From Brevibacillus_D fluminis_A (lineage in GTDB: Bacteria; Bacillota; Bacilli; Brevibacillales; Brevibacillaceae): DNA of 64,000 nucleotides. Below the pieces are notes generated by a model that did not search any database, was not told the origin of the DNA, and worked only from the letters and a program-made list of their open reading frames with translations. The DNA lies in NCBI RefSeq assembly GCF_052072235.1, contig NZ_CM125436.1, forward strand, positions 1,854,001 through 1,918,000, written 5' to 3'. The position numbers and the translations under genes were made by a program. Positions 8,640 through 16,597 of this stretch are shown one piece after another (the stretch's first letter is position 1; every line of letters starts with the position of its first letter).

Positions 8640-9929
8640 ATGCATCGCGGTTACGAACAATCCATTCAAGCATTTGCAGAAGCCAAGCAATATATCCCGG
8701 GCGGGGTCAACAGCCCTGTGCGCGCGTTCAAAAGCGTAGGCGGCAATCCGGTTTACATCGCCAAGGGAGAAGGCTCCCGTATCACAGACGTGGACGGAAA
8801 TACATACCTGGATTACATCGGTTCCTGGGGTCCGTTGATTTTGGGCCACTCCCATCCGAACGTTTTGAAAGCGATTTTGGATACGGCTGTGCTCGGTACG
8901 AGCTTCGGTGCACCGACGGAGCGCGAAACCGAGATGGCAAAGCTTGTATGCGACATCGTGCCTTCTGTAGAGATCGTCCGCATGGTCAACTCCGGTACAG
9001 AAGCGACGATGAGCGCACTGCGCCTTGCGCGCGGCTACACCAAACGCGATAAAATCATGAAATTCGAAGGCTGTTATCACGGTCATGCCGACAGCTTGCT
9101 GATCAAGGCGGGCTCGGGCGTGGCGACGCTCGGTCTGCCGGACAGCCCGGGCGTGCCCAGCTCGACTGCTGTCAACACGATCACGGTTCCGTACAACGAT
9201 CTGGAGAGCGTTCGCCTCGCCTTTGAAACGTTTGGCCATGAGCTGGCAGCGGTGATCGTCGAGCCGATCGCAGGCAATATGGGCGTCGTGCCGCCACAGC
9301 CAGGTTTCCTGGAAGGCTTGCGTGAAATTACCCGCCAATATGGCACCGTCTTCATCATCGATGAAGTGATGACCGGTTTCCGCGTTGCGCGCGGCGGTGC
9401 GCAAGATTTGTACAAAATCGATCCGGACCTGACCACGATGGGCAAAGTCATCGGCGGCGGATTGCCGGTTGGCGCATACGGCGGCAAACGAGAGATCATG
9501 GAACAAATGGCACCGGCTGGGCCGATTTACCAGGCAGGCACGCTGTCCGGCAATCCGCTTGCGATGGCAGCGGGTATCGCGACATTGAATGAACTCGGCA
9601 AACCGGGCGTGTATGAGCAGCTCGAAGCGCGTTCCGCCCGACTGGCTGAAGGACTGGTAGACAGCGCACGCAAAGTCGGCTTGCCATACACCATGAATCG
9701 CGTCGGCTCGATGGTCTGCCTGTTCTTCACCGAAACACCTGTCATCAACTACGAGACGGCAAAAACCTCCGACCTGGAGCGCTTCAAAAAATACTTCCAC
9801 TATTTGCTGGAAGAAGGCGTCATGCTCCCGCCATCGCAGTTTGAAGGCATGTTCGTTTCCACGGCGCATACCGAGGACGACATTGAGTTTACGATTGAAG
9901 CCGCACACCGTGCGATGAAACGCCTGTAA
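8640..9929 (+). CDS. hemL: Glutamate-1-semialdehyde 2,1-aminomutase
   Basis: PLP enzyme that converts glutamate-1-semialdehyde to 5-aminolevulinate, the second step of the C5 pathway. 429 residues. Features seen: N-terminal YIPGGVNSPVRAF, the cofactor-phosphate region MVNSGTEATMSALRLARGYT, the aspartate motif VFIIDEVMTGFRV and the PLP lysine at residue 269 in MGKVIGGGLPVGAYGG. The start ATG at 8640 follows TTGAGGTGAATCCCT. It is the last gene before the strong terminator at 9951. In B. subtilis hemL is also last in hemAXCDBL and is followed by spoVID; here about 6.7 kb of accessory genes separate the two. Confidence 0.97.
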   Translation: MHRGYEQSIQAFAEAKQYIPGGVNSPVRAFKSVGGNPVYIAKGEGSRITDVDGNTYLDYIGSWGPLILGHSHPNVLKAILDTAVLGTSFGAPTERETEMAKLVCDIVPSVEIVRMVNSGTEATMSALRLARGYTKRDKIMKFEGCYHGHADSLLIKAGSGVATLGLPDSPGVPSSTAVNTITVPYNDLESVRLAFETFGHELAAVIVEPIAGNMGVVPPQPGFLEGLREITRQYGTVFIIDEVMTGFRVARGGAQDLYKIDPDLTTMGKVIGGGLPVGAYGGKREIMEQMAPAGPIYQAGTLSGNPLAMAAGIATLNELGKPGVYEQLEARSARLAEGLVDSARKVGLPYTMNRVGSMVCLFFTETPVINYETAKTSDLERFKKYFHYLLEEGVMLPPSQFEGMFVSTAHTEDDIEFTIEAAHRAMKRL

Positions 9930-9950
9930 TCGCCAAGGGGCGAAAAGTGA

Positions 9951-9998
9951 AAAGCATCCCGTTCCACTGTGAGAAGTGGCGCGGGATGCTTTTTTTTA
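9951..9998 (+). terminator. Rho-independent terminator of the hem operon
   Basis: AAAGCATCCCG pairs with CGGGATGCTTT across a loop that contains a second small stem (CACT/AGTG). The stem is followed by an eight-T run at 9990-9997. Classic intrinsic terminator 20 bases after hemL. Confidence 0.92.
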
Positions 9999-10000
9999 CA

Positions 10001-10080
10001 GATAAGAATTTATAAAATTCTTATCCAGTATAAGTGCAACCGCGGCTACGCCAAAAAACATGGCGTAGCCAGGTTTTCTA
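10001..10080. terminator. Two hairpins in the converging gap after hemL
   Basis: A perfect 11-bp stem (GATAAGAATTT 10001-10011 and its complement 10015-10025, 3-base loop) is followed by a 9-bp GC-rich stem (GGCTACGCC 10044-10052, GGCGTAGCC 10062-10070). They lie between converging genes. The second has A-rich sequence in its loop and GGTTTTCT after it, so both may end transcription from either side. Their T tails are weak. Confidence 0.5.
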
Positions 10081-10105
10081 AGAAGCATGGTAAAACAAGG
10101 TTCGC

Positions 10106-10879
10106 TTAGTCCAGCCTGGAACCGGCAGGGACATATTCTTCGCCATCCGCCAAAATCACCGCTTGTGTGCCCAGGCCCTCCGCCTCAAGCGCTTCTGCCA
10201 GCTGTGAGCGCGTCAGGAAACAGTGGTTCCACACTTCCAGATGGACAGGCAGGACGGTTGCCTGCGGCGCATGGCGGCACACTTCCACGACGTCGGCGGC
10301 CGTCATGGTAATCGGGTCCCCTGCCAAAAACTGGGCTGCACCAGCATTGACCGCGACGACTGCCGGGGTGTGTGCGGCAAGCGCGTCGGCAACGTCCGTG
10401 CACCAAATCGTATCGCCGGCGACATAAAGCGTCGGTTCGTCCTGTGCGGCGAGCACAAATCCGGAAACAGGTCCCAATTTGGCACCGATCTCGCCCGTGC
10501 CATGCTGGCCGCCGGTACGGGTCAGGCGAATCTCTTGCCATGCAAGCTCGCGATCGACCGGGATCACCTGCGTGAAGCCGTGGCCCCGCAGCACATTCTG
10601 GTCCTCCGGCTGGCAAAACAATGGCAGCCCTTTTGGCAATTGGGAGATAGCCGCCTGGTCCAAATGATCGCCGTGCAGATGTGTGACAATGATGCCGTCG
10701 AGTTTTTCAAGGAGCGGGGCAATCGCAAACGGCAGTGGAACGCGCGGATTGTTGACGGCATTTGCCGTATTCACCACAGGTGGCAGCGCGCCTTGCTCGC
10801 TCAGCATCGGATCGAGCAGCAGCGTACGTCCCTTGTATTCGATCAGGAGAGTGGCATGGCGAATCAATTGAATTTTCAT
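10106..10879 (-). CDS. Metallo-beta-lactamase-fold hydrolase
   Basis: 257-residue predicted cytoplasmic hydrolase. It has the metal-binding HLHGDHLD motif around residue 66, the N-terminal beta strands MKIQLIRHATLLIEYKGRTL and LLLDPM typical of the UlaG/L-ascorbate-6-P-lactonase-like branch, GDTIW as the next ligand region and a C-terminal PVHLEVWNH. No signal peptide. The start is set by GGAAGGAAGATAT just before 10879; an ATG 18 bases upstream overlaps that site. It is divergent from an Lrp-type regulator gene, which may control it. Substrate unknown. Confidence 0.82.
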   Translation of the reverse strand: MKIQLIRHATLLIEYKGRTLLLDPMLSEQGALPPVVNTANAVNNPRVPLPFAIAPLLEKLDGIIVTHLHGDHLDQAAISQLPKGLPLFCQPEDQNVLRGHGFTQVIPVDRELAWQEIRLTRTGGQHGTGEIGAKLGPVSGFVLAAQDEPTLYVAGDTIWCTDVADALAAHTPAVVAVNAGAAQFLAGDPITMTAADVVEVCRHAPQATVLPVHLEVWNHCFLTRSQLAEALEAEGLGTQAVILADGEEYVPAGSRLD

Positions 10880-10900
10880 CGCATATCTTCCTTCCATTTG

Positions 10901-10929
10901 TTATCGTGGATAGTACGGACTATCGATAA
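10901..10929. promoter_or_regulatory. Palindromic operator candidate in the MBL / Lrp divergent gap
   Basis: GATAGT (10909-10914) and ACTATC (10919-10924) form a perfect inner dyad. Outer arms TTATCG (10901-10906) and CGATAA (10924-10929) extend it with slight asymmetry. It lies directly upstream of the hydrolase start on the minus strand and about 90 bases before the Lrp gene. An autoregulatory Lrp site is the simplest reading, by inference. Confidence 0.45.
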
Positions 10930-11019
10930 AGCTTATAGAGAAAGAATAGCAAAAACGGCCGTTTCGGCGCGAAACGAGATGGCCGCTTGCATTTTCACCG
11001 TGAAAGGATTTGAACACGC

Positions 11020-11433
11020 ATGCTTGATGCAACTGATTTGGAAATCATCCGTTTGCTGCAATCGAACGCCCGCCTGCAATGGAAGGAGATCGGCGAGCAG
11101 GTCCACATGACAGGGCAAGCTGTTGCCCAGCGCATCCAGAAATTGACGGAGCAAGGGATCATCGAGGGATTTACGCTCAAGCTTAATGAGGAAAAGCTGG
11201 GAGGGCCGCTGCTCGCCTTCATCACGATGTTCATGGCGGCAGGCGCCCATCAGGAATTTCAGCAGTACATCAAGGAGAGCGCGGCGATTGTCGAAGCGCA
11301 CCGCATCAGCGGCGATGGCTGCTACTGGCTCCGGGCGAGAGTGGGGACACAGCAGGAGCTGAACGCCTTGTTGGATGAGCTTTTGCCATACGGAAACTAT
11401 CGATTGCAGCTATCGATTTCAAAAATCGACTAA
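11020..11433 (+). CDS. Lrp/AsnC family transcriptional regulator
   Basis: 137-residue one-unit regulator. The N-terminal helix-turn-helix is typical (LDATDLEIIRLLQSNARLQW, then the recognition helix in MTGQAVAQRIQKLTEQGIIEGF). A RAM-type effector domain occupies residues 65-137 (VEAHRISGDGCYWLRARV). This is the ordinary single-domain architecture, unlike the double-domain protein at 7485. It is divergent from the hydrolase gene at 10106, which is the likely target. The start ATG at 11020 follows GAAAGGATTTGAACACGC. The effector is not evident. Confidence 0.9.
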   Translation: MLDATDLEIIRLLQSNARLQWKEIGEQVHMTGQAVAQRIQKLTEQGIIEGFTLKLNEEKLGGPLLAFITMFMAAGAHQEFQQYIKESAAIVEAHRISGDGCYWLRARVGTQQELNALLDELLPYGNYRLQLSISKID

Positions 11434-11452
11434 CAATTTCCCCAAAATTTGC

Positions 11453-11458
11453 TATACT
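11453..11458 (+). promoter_or_regulatory. Possible -10 element upstream of the 5'-nucleotidase gene
   Basis: TATACT at 11453-11458 would give a leader of about 40 bases. A TTGACG / 17 bases / TTAATA pair at 11458-11486 also exists but would start transcription inside the ribosome site, so I prefer the TATACT element. No convincing -35 for it. Confidence 0.3.
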
Positions 11459-11505
11459 TGACGCATAAGCAATCATTGATTTAATAAAGAGAGGGGACTC
11501 ATTCT

Positions 11506-13380
11506 TTGAAACGTTCAAGTCGTCTTTTCGTATCATTGGCATCCGGCTTCTTGGCTACCGCCATGCTGGCAAGCTCCGCATTCGCAGCACCACTCACGCC
11601 TGTTAACCACGCAGACTGGATGAGCAAGAAACAATGGATCACGCCCGACAAGGCTGGAAACTTATTTCTGGACCGTCAGTTGACCGTTGCGGAGGCTGCT
11701 GCTTTGTTCGCGAAAGTAAAAGGTGCGCAGGTGAAACCGGTTACAGGTAGCACACACTGGGCAGCGCCATATCTTGCTTGGGCAGAGTCCCAAAAAGGGC
11801 TGGTTGCAGCGGATGTGAAAAACCCGAACCAAGCGATTTCCTCGGCGAAACTGGTTGCTCTTGGAAAAGCGCTCGGCTATGACCTGAAGCTGGCTGAGTC
11901 CGCGACCGTAAAGCGCGGGGATTTCTTCAATGCATTGGGTGACGCGTTGACCACGCATTACACCATTGCCCATACGAACGATGTGCATGGCCATATCGAT
12001 GAAAATGCAAGCGGCAAAGAGTTCGGCTATGCCAAAATCGCTACGCTGCTGAAAGAATGGCGCGCCGAGAACGAAAACTTCATGCAGTTTGATGCAGGTG
12101 ACACGTTCCAGGGTACAGTTTTTGTGAACCAGTTCAAAGGCGAATCCGTCGTGCCGATCTTGAATGCACTTGGCTACAATGTGATGGCATCCGGTAACCA
12201 CGAATTTGATTTCGGCTATGAGCAGCTGCTCAAGCTGCGTGACATGCTGAAATATCCGGTCATGTCTGCCAACGTTTTCAAAGCGGACGGGACCAATCTG
12301 TTGGTGCCGACATTTGAAGCGACGGTCGGCGGCAAAAAATTCGCATTCGTCGGTCTGGTTGCGGAAGACACGCCGATTTTGACTCACCCGGACAACGTAA
12401 AAGGCCTCACATTCAAAAATCCGATTGAAGTGGCGAAAGAAGTCGTGCCGAAGCTGAAAAAAGAAGCGGATCACGTCATCGTCGTTTCCCACGTGGGCAT
12501 CGATGTAGACCGGGAAATCGCCAAAAACGTGCCAGGCATCGACCTGATCGTCGGCGGTCACTCCCACACTGCATTGAAAGCGCCTGAGCTTGTAAACGGT
12601 ACATATATCGTGCAAGACTGGGAGTATGGCAAATCGCTCGGACGAGCTGACCTCTACTATTTCGGCAACGAGCTGGTCGCGTTCAGCGGCGGTCTGAAAG
12701 AATACGATCCAAACGTCAAAGCAGATCCCCAGATCGAAGCGCTCGTAAAAGACGTAGTGAAAAAAGTAGACGATGCGATGAACGTCGTGATCGCCAAAGC
12801 AGCGGTTGACCTGGACGGCGAGCGTACGCTGGTTCGCACGCGTGAAACCAACATCGGCAACTACATTGCAGACAAAATGCTGGAGCGCACCAAATCGATC
12901 GCAGGCCATGAAGCAGACGTTGCCCTGACCAATGCGGGCGGCATCCGCGTCCAATTGAAAGCAGGCGACATCACCAAGAAAGATTTGTATTCGTTGCTGC
13001 CATTCCCGAATACATTGGTCGTCGTTGAAGTGACAGGCGCCGAACTGAAGCAAGCGCTGGAAAGCGGAGTGAGCCAAGTCGAGCAAGGCGCTGGACGCTT
13101 CCCGCAAATCAGCGGCATGTCTTTCACCTATGACAAAACACAACCTGCCGGCCAACGCGTCGTGGAAGTGCTCGTAGGCGGCAAGCCACTCGACGAGAAG
13201 AAAACCTATAAAGTCGCGACGAACGACTTCATCGCTGTCGGCGGAGACGGCTACGAAACGATGAACAAACCGTCGTTCAATACAGGACTGACGTTGTACA
13301 GCGTAATTGAAGAAGCAATCACAAAAGAAAAAACAATCAGTCCGAAAGTTGAAAACCGCATTGTCGAAGTGAAGAAATAA
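11506..13380 (+). CDS. Secreted bifunctional UDP-sugar hydrolase / 5'-nucleotidase family protein
   Basis: 624 residues with a TTG start behind GAGAGGGGACTC and a Sec signal peptide ending near residue 27 (MLASSAFA). Residues about 30-150 form an extra N-terminal region with an SLH-like cadence (aromatic/Ala-Leu repeats such as LTVAEAAALFAK and ISSAKLVALGKALGYD). The calcineurin-like metallophosphatase domain starts at HTNDVHGH (156), with GNHEFDFG at about 230 and GGHSHT near 350. The C-terminal 5'-nucleotidase domain has LTNAGGIR and the TNDFIAVGGDGY substrate loop. It probably releases phosphate and nucleosides from extracellular nucleotides. Whether the N-terminal region anchors the protein to the cell wall is inference. 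Confidence 0.9.
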   Translation: MKRSSRLFVSLASGFLATAMLASSAFAAPLTPVNHADWMSKKQWITPDKAGNLFLDRQLTVAEAAALFAKVKGAQVKPVTGSTHWAAPYLAWAESQKGLVAADVKNPNQAISSAKLVALGKALGYDLKLAESATVKRGDFFNALGDALTTHYTIAHTNDVHGHIDENASGKEFGYAKIATLLKEWRAENENFMQFDAGDTFQGTVFVNQFKGESVVPILNALGYNVMASGNHEFDFGYEQLLKLRDMLKYPVMSANVFKADGTNLLVPTFEATVGGKKFAFVGLVAEDTPILTHPDNVKGLTFKNPIEVAKEVVPKLKKEADHVIVVSHVGIDVDREIAKNVPGIDLIVGGHSHTALKAPELVNGTYIVQDWEYGKSLGRADLYYFGNELVAFSGGLKEYDPNVKADPQIEALVKDVVKKVDDAMNVVIAKAAVDLDGERTLVRTRETNIGNYIADKMLERTKSIAGHEADVALTNAGGIRVQLKAGDITKKDLYSLLPFPNTLVVVEVTGAELKQALESGVSQVEQGAGRFPQISGMSFTYDKTQPAGQRVVEVLVGGKPLDEKKTYKVATNDFIAVGGDGYETMNKPSFNTGLTLYSVIEEAITKEKTISPKVENRIVEVKK

Positions 13381-13409
13381 GAAAGCTGACGCAAGCGCAG
13401 CGCATGGGA

Positions 13410-13447
13410 AAGAAACCACACGCAATATGTGTGGTTTCTTTCTTTTT
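13410..13447 (+). terminator. Terminator after the 5'-nucleotidase gene
   Basis: AAGAAACCACAC pairs with GTGTGGTTTCTT across the loop GCAATAT, followed by a T-rich tail (TCTTTTTT). Confidence 0.9.
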
Positions 13448-13589
13448 TCACCAGGTATAGAGGCTGGTCAATTTTACTGTATTTCTTTCAATATATACCT
13501 ACAACCAATAGGGAATAGGTACTGAGGGTGGCACAGTCGGATGCAAAAGATGCGGTTTATGGAGTATCGGGGATAGGGAGGAACGTGAA

Positions 13590-13651
13590 ATTATATTGCT
13601 GTTTGTAACTAACCAAATCAATTTGACTAGTTACAAACGACACAATATAAT
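13590..13651 (+). promoter_or_regulatory. SigA promoter overlapped by a long dyad operator for the MFS gene
   Basis: TTGACT (13623-13628), a 17-base spacer and TATAAT (13646-13651) make a near-consensus promoter. The -35 is overlapped by the perfect inverted repeat GTTTGTAACTA (13601-13611) / TAGTTACAAAC (13628-13638). The repeat is extended outward by TTATATTG (13591-13598) and CAATATAA (13643-13650), so the whole dyad spans about 60 bp and covers -35, spacer and most of -10. A further half-site-like TACTAGTTAAC lies near 13672. The arrangement fits tight repression by a dimeric regulator, but no regulator gene is adjacent. The rest of 13449-13589 shows nothing I recognise. Confidence 0.75.
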
Positions 13652-13695
13652 GTAACCAACGAATTCCATTTTACTAGTTAACTGGAGGATGAAAG

Positions 13696-14940
13696 ATGGC
13701 AAAGAGCGCTATTGCTAAGAGAGGGATGGGGAGTGGCTTTTGGACATTGTGGACAGCTACCGCATTTTCTAACCTGGGTGATGGAATCATCAAATTTCTA
13801 TTGCCGGTTTTGGCTGCAAAAACGACTTCATCCCCTGCGTTTGTGGCAGGCGTTTCTTTTATGGCTACGCTCCCTTGGCTGCTGTTTTCTTTACCGATTG
13901 GAGCTATCGTTGATCGCGTTGATCGAAAGAGATTGATTACACTCATCAACCTGTTTCGGGTTGCTGTAGTGATGACGCTCTTTCTTGCTGCTGCTGGCGG
14001 TTGGCTGCACATTTACGTTCTTTATCTCCTTGCAGTGGTACTGGGTGTGTGTGAGACATTCTCGGACACAGCTTCTGGATCCCTTGTCCCTTCCGTCGTC
14101 CACAGAGATCGATTGGAACAGGCAAATGCACGCATATTCAGCGTTGAAACAATCACGAACAGGTTCGTGGGAGGGCCACTAGCAGGTTTTTTCATCTCGA
14201 TCAGTATTTCCATGACTGTGCTGTCAGGCTCATTTACATACCTTATGACAGTTATTGTGTTGCTGTTTTTGAGAGGAGATTTTAAAGCGGCAAGAACAAG
14301 CAAATCATCAATACGAAAGGACGTTGCGGAGGGAGTCCGGTTTCTTTGGAGTAATCAGATCTTACGGACACTGGCCATCATGGTTGCCGTGATGTCAGGG
14401 TGCTGGAGCGCCTTCTTTTCTCTATTGGTCCTGCATGCAGTTGCACCAGGTCCACTACAGTTAAACGAATTTGGCTACAGCATGTTGTTGACTGCCTTGG
14501 CTGCGGGGAGTTTGGCGGGTGCCGCAATGGTAGGGCCGATACAAAAGATACTTGGACGCAGAGGGTTATTGGGGATAGATATCGTCGGTACGATTGTCAT
14601 GCTGGCAATTCCAGCACTTACATCAAACGTTTGGCTAGTCGGAGCCGCCATTTTTTTAGGCGGATTTGGAGGGGCGACGTGGAGTGTTGGTGTTGCGACG
14701 ATCCGTCAAAACTTGATACCCGACGAATTGCTCGGACGCGTCTATGCTGCCTATCGCTTGGTTGGATGGGGCACGCTTTCACTGGGGGCTATCGTAGCGG
14801 GAATGATCGCCGAAGTGGCAAGTGTACCTGTTGTTTTTCTAGGAGGCGCATTGATCAACCTTGCCTTGTTTATTCCGATGATCACCGTACTGACCAAAGA
14901 GAATTTGGATGAAGCACAAATGGAAGCGAAGACAATCTAA
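13696..14940 (+). CDS. MFS efflux transporter (MefA/EntS-like branch)
   Basis: 414-residue integral membrane protein with about 12 hydrophobic segments. The loop between segments 2 and 3 has the MFS signature (GAIVDRVDRKRLI). Motifs such as NLGDGIIKFLLPVLA near the N terminus and ETFSDTASGSLVPSVV in the fifth-segment region are typical of the MFS_3 exporters that include macrolide and siderophore efflux pumps. The start ATG at 13696 follows CTGGAGGATGAAAG. It is monocistronic behind a strong operator-covered promoter, which suggests induction by its substrate. The gene looks less GC-rich than its neighbours, compatible with transfer. Substrate unknown. Confidence 0.88.
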   Translation: MAKSAIAKRGMGSGFWTLWTATAFSNLGDGIIKFLLPVLAAKTTSSPAFVAGVSFMATLPWLLFSLPIGAIVDRVDRKRLITLINLFRVAVVMTLFLAAAGGWLHIYVLYLLAVVLGVCETFSDTASGSLVPSVVHRDRLEQANARIFSVETITNRFVGGPLAGFFISISISMTVLSGSFTYLMTVIVLLFLRGDFKAARTSKSSIRKDVAEGVRFLWSNQILRTLAIMVAVMSGCWSAFFSLLVLHAVAPGPLQLNEFGYSMLLTALAAGSLAGAAMVGPIQKILGRRGLLGIDIVGTIVMLAIPALTSNVWLVGAAIFLGGFGGATWSVGVATIRQNLIPDELLGRVYAAYRLVGWGTLSLGAIVAGMIAEVASVPVVFLGGALINLALFIPMITVLTKENLDEAQMEAKTI

Positions 14941-15060
14941 AAGCAATTGTATCGATTGGTTAAAAAATGGCATGCCTTATCCAACGAAGTTTTGACCGTC
15001 ATCTCCATTACCGGGCAGACGGCAGCAGCGACTGAGGAAGTGACGGCATCCATTCATGAA
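14941..15060 (+). pseudogene. Remnant of a methyl-accepting chemotaxis protein C-terminus
   Basis: Directly after the MFS stop codon, in the same frame, the translation reads as a short stretch resembling the C-terminal helix of a chemoreceptor (KKWHALSNEVLTVISITGQ then TAAATEEVTASIHE). No start codon with a ribosome site precedes it. The homology-like part ends at 15060, after which the frame continues into unrelated sequence. I read it as the tail of a decayed receptor gene, possibly left when the MFS gene entered. The call rests on a 30-residue resemblance only. Confidence 0.5.
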
Positions 15061-15190
15061 GACAGCTACAATGGTGATCATTGTGACGAAAGGATCGTTA
15101 TTTTTCCGGAAATTTACATCTGTTCAATATTCCCTCCATAAAGAGTCTGTACACTTGACCTAAGCGATTTAAACAGGAGGAATATTCCAG

Positions 15191-16507
15191 ATGAAAAAAG
15201 CATGGCGCACGACCGCAAGTCTGACAGTGGCGGCGACTCTTTTGGCTTCCGCTGTGGTCTACACGGCACAAGCTGCTGATCAGGAGGAGCAGTCTGCAAA
15301 GGGAACACCGCGGCTCGCGGGCACGTACGAGCTGAAACATCCCGCAGAATTGGGGAACGGCATCATGCAGGGAGGCTTTTCCGCACTCATCCATCTTCCC
15401 AATGATCCGAAAAACGTGTTCTATACGACCACTGACAGGGGGCCGAATGGTGAAATCAAGGTTGGCGATGAAAAGCGTCGGACGTTCCCGCTGCAAAACT
15501 TTACGCCGAGCATCTACAAGATTTCCGTTGAGAAAAACGCGATTACGATCTTGGAGACCATTCCGCTTTCTCTGCCAGCCGGCAACGACCCGATTACCGG
15601 CACCAGACTCATCTCCGGTGTTTCCAATCTGGAGGGAGAGGATGAGGTCCCGTACGATGGAGAAGCGAAAACGCAGTTAGCCTATGATCCATATGGTCTC
15701 GATGTCGAGGGCATTGCGTACAACCCCAATGACGATACGTTTTGGCTTTGCGATGAATATCGTCCGAGCCTCGTTCAAGTCAAGCGGGACGGCACCATCA
15801 TCCAACGGCTGATTCCGCGGGGCGAAAAGGAGCGGTTCGCCAATGCGCCGCTCGTTCCGATCAAGGATGTGCTGCCAGCCATCTATGGCACACGTAACCA
15901 AAACCGCGGCTTTGAAGGCGTGAGCATCACACCTGACGGAAAATGGATGTTTGCCGCCGTCCAAAGTCCGCTTGCCAATCCCGACGCCAAAGCAGCGAAA
16001 GCTTCGCGGGTTTTGCGCATCGTCAAAATCGACCTGAAAACGGGAAAACCGGTAGCTGAGTTTGCCTACCTCACCACGGACGCGGCACAGCTGAAAGGCG
16101 TCCAGCAGTATGACATCGTCATTTCCGATTTGCATGCGATTAACGAAAACACCTTGCTGGTCGATGAGCGCGATAAAAATGCCGGTAAAGATGCACAGGT
16201 GAAGAAACTGTTCACGGTGAATTTGAAAAGTGCAACCAACGTGCTGGGCACGTACGATGAGGAAGTGAACGGCAAGACGCTGGAGCAAATGTCCGAATCG
16301 GATTTGAAGCAGGCGAAGGTGAAAGTGCCGAGCAAACGGCAAGTGCTTGATTTGCTCGCATACGATTATCCGTTTGAAAAAGTAGAAGGCGTGACGATGG
16401 TGGACTCTTCTACCGTTGCGCTGGTAAACGATAACGATTTTGACATCGACAACACAGGCACGACTACCCAGCTTTGGCAATTCAGGCTCCCGACGAAACT
16501 GAAATAA
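15191..16507 (+). CDS. Secreted esterase-like (phytase-like) protein
   Basis: 438 residues with a clear signal peptide (MKKAWRTTASLTVAATLLAS, cleavage likely after AQA near residue 30). The mature part matches the Esterase-like activity of phytase family (PF13449 type) by motifs I recognise: TTDRGPNGE near residue 80, DVEGIAYNPNDDTFWLCDEY, GFEGVSITPDGKWMFAAVQS and a final EGVTMVDSSTVALVNDNDFD. These DxEG/DNDF motifs repeat around the blades of a probable beta-propeller. It could hydrolyse organic phosphate esters outside the cell. The start follows ACAGGAGGAATATTCCAG. The fold is better supported than the activity. Confidence 0.85.
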   Translation: MKKAWRTTASLTVAATLLASAVVYTAQAADQEEQSAKGTPRLAGTYELKHPAELGNGIMQGGFSALIHLPNDPKNVFYTTTDRGPNGEIKVGDEKRRTFPLQNFTPSIYKISVEKNAITILETIPLSLPAGNDPITGTRLISGVSNLEGEDEVPYDGEAKTQLAYDPYGLDVEGIAYNPNDDTFWLCDEYRPSLVQVKRDGTIIQRLIPRGEKERFANAPLVPIKDVLPAIYGTRNQNRGFEGVSITPDGKWMFAAVQSPLANPDAKAAKASRVLRIVKIDLKTGKPVAEFAYLTTDAAQLKGVQQYDIVISDLHAINENTLLVDERDKNAGKDAQVKKLFTVNLKSATNVLGTYDEEVNGKTLEQMSESDLKQAKVKVPSKRQVLDLLAYDYPFEKVEGVTMVDSSTVALVNDNDFDIDNTGTTTQLWQFRLPTKLK

Positions 16508-16517
16508 ACCGTGGTAG

Positions 16518-16565
16518 CACTCCTTTCTCTTTGCTGTTGCAAGAGGGAGGGGTGTTTGCTTTTCA
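16518..16565 (+). terminator. Terminator after the phytase-like gene
   Basis: A 14-bp stem with several G-U pairs (CACTCCTTTCTCTT 16518-16531 against AAGAGGGAGGGGTG 16541-16554) is followed by TTTGCTTTTC. Confidence 0.72.
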
Positions 16566-16568
16566 TAG

Positions 16569-16597
16569 GTCTAAATGAAGGCGTGTGTCCATATAGT
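16569..16597 (+). promoter_or_regulatory. Possible SigE-type promoter of spoVID
   Basis: GTCTAAAT, 13 bases, then CATATAGT resembles the mother-cell SigE pattern (GKCATATT, 13-14 bases, CATACAMT) with 5 of 8 and 6 of 8 matches. spoVID is SigE-controlled in B. subtilis, which makes the weak match plausible. Confidence 0.4.

Noticed and set aside
8579..9052. 157-codon plus frame overlapping hemL
   Set aside because: Alternative frame of the hemL start region, Arg/Cys-rich, no ribosome site.
11662..13425. 587-codon minus-strand frame opposite the 5'-nucleotidase gene
   Set aside because: Mirror frame of a gene with clear motifs; composition and Cys/Phe/His richness are typical of antisense artefacts.
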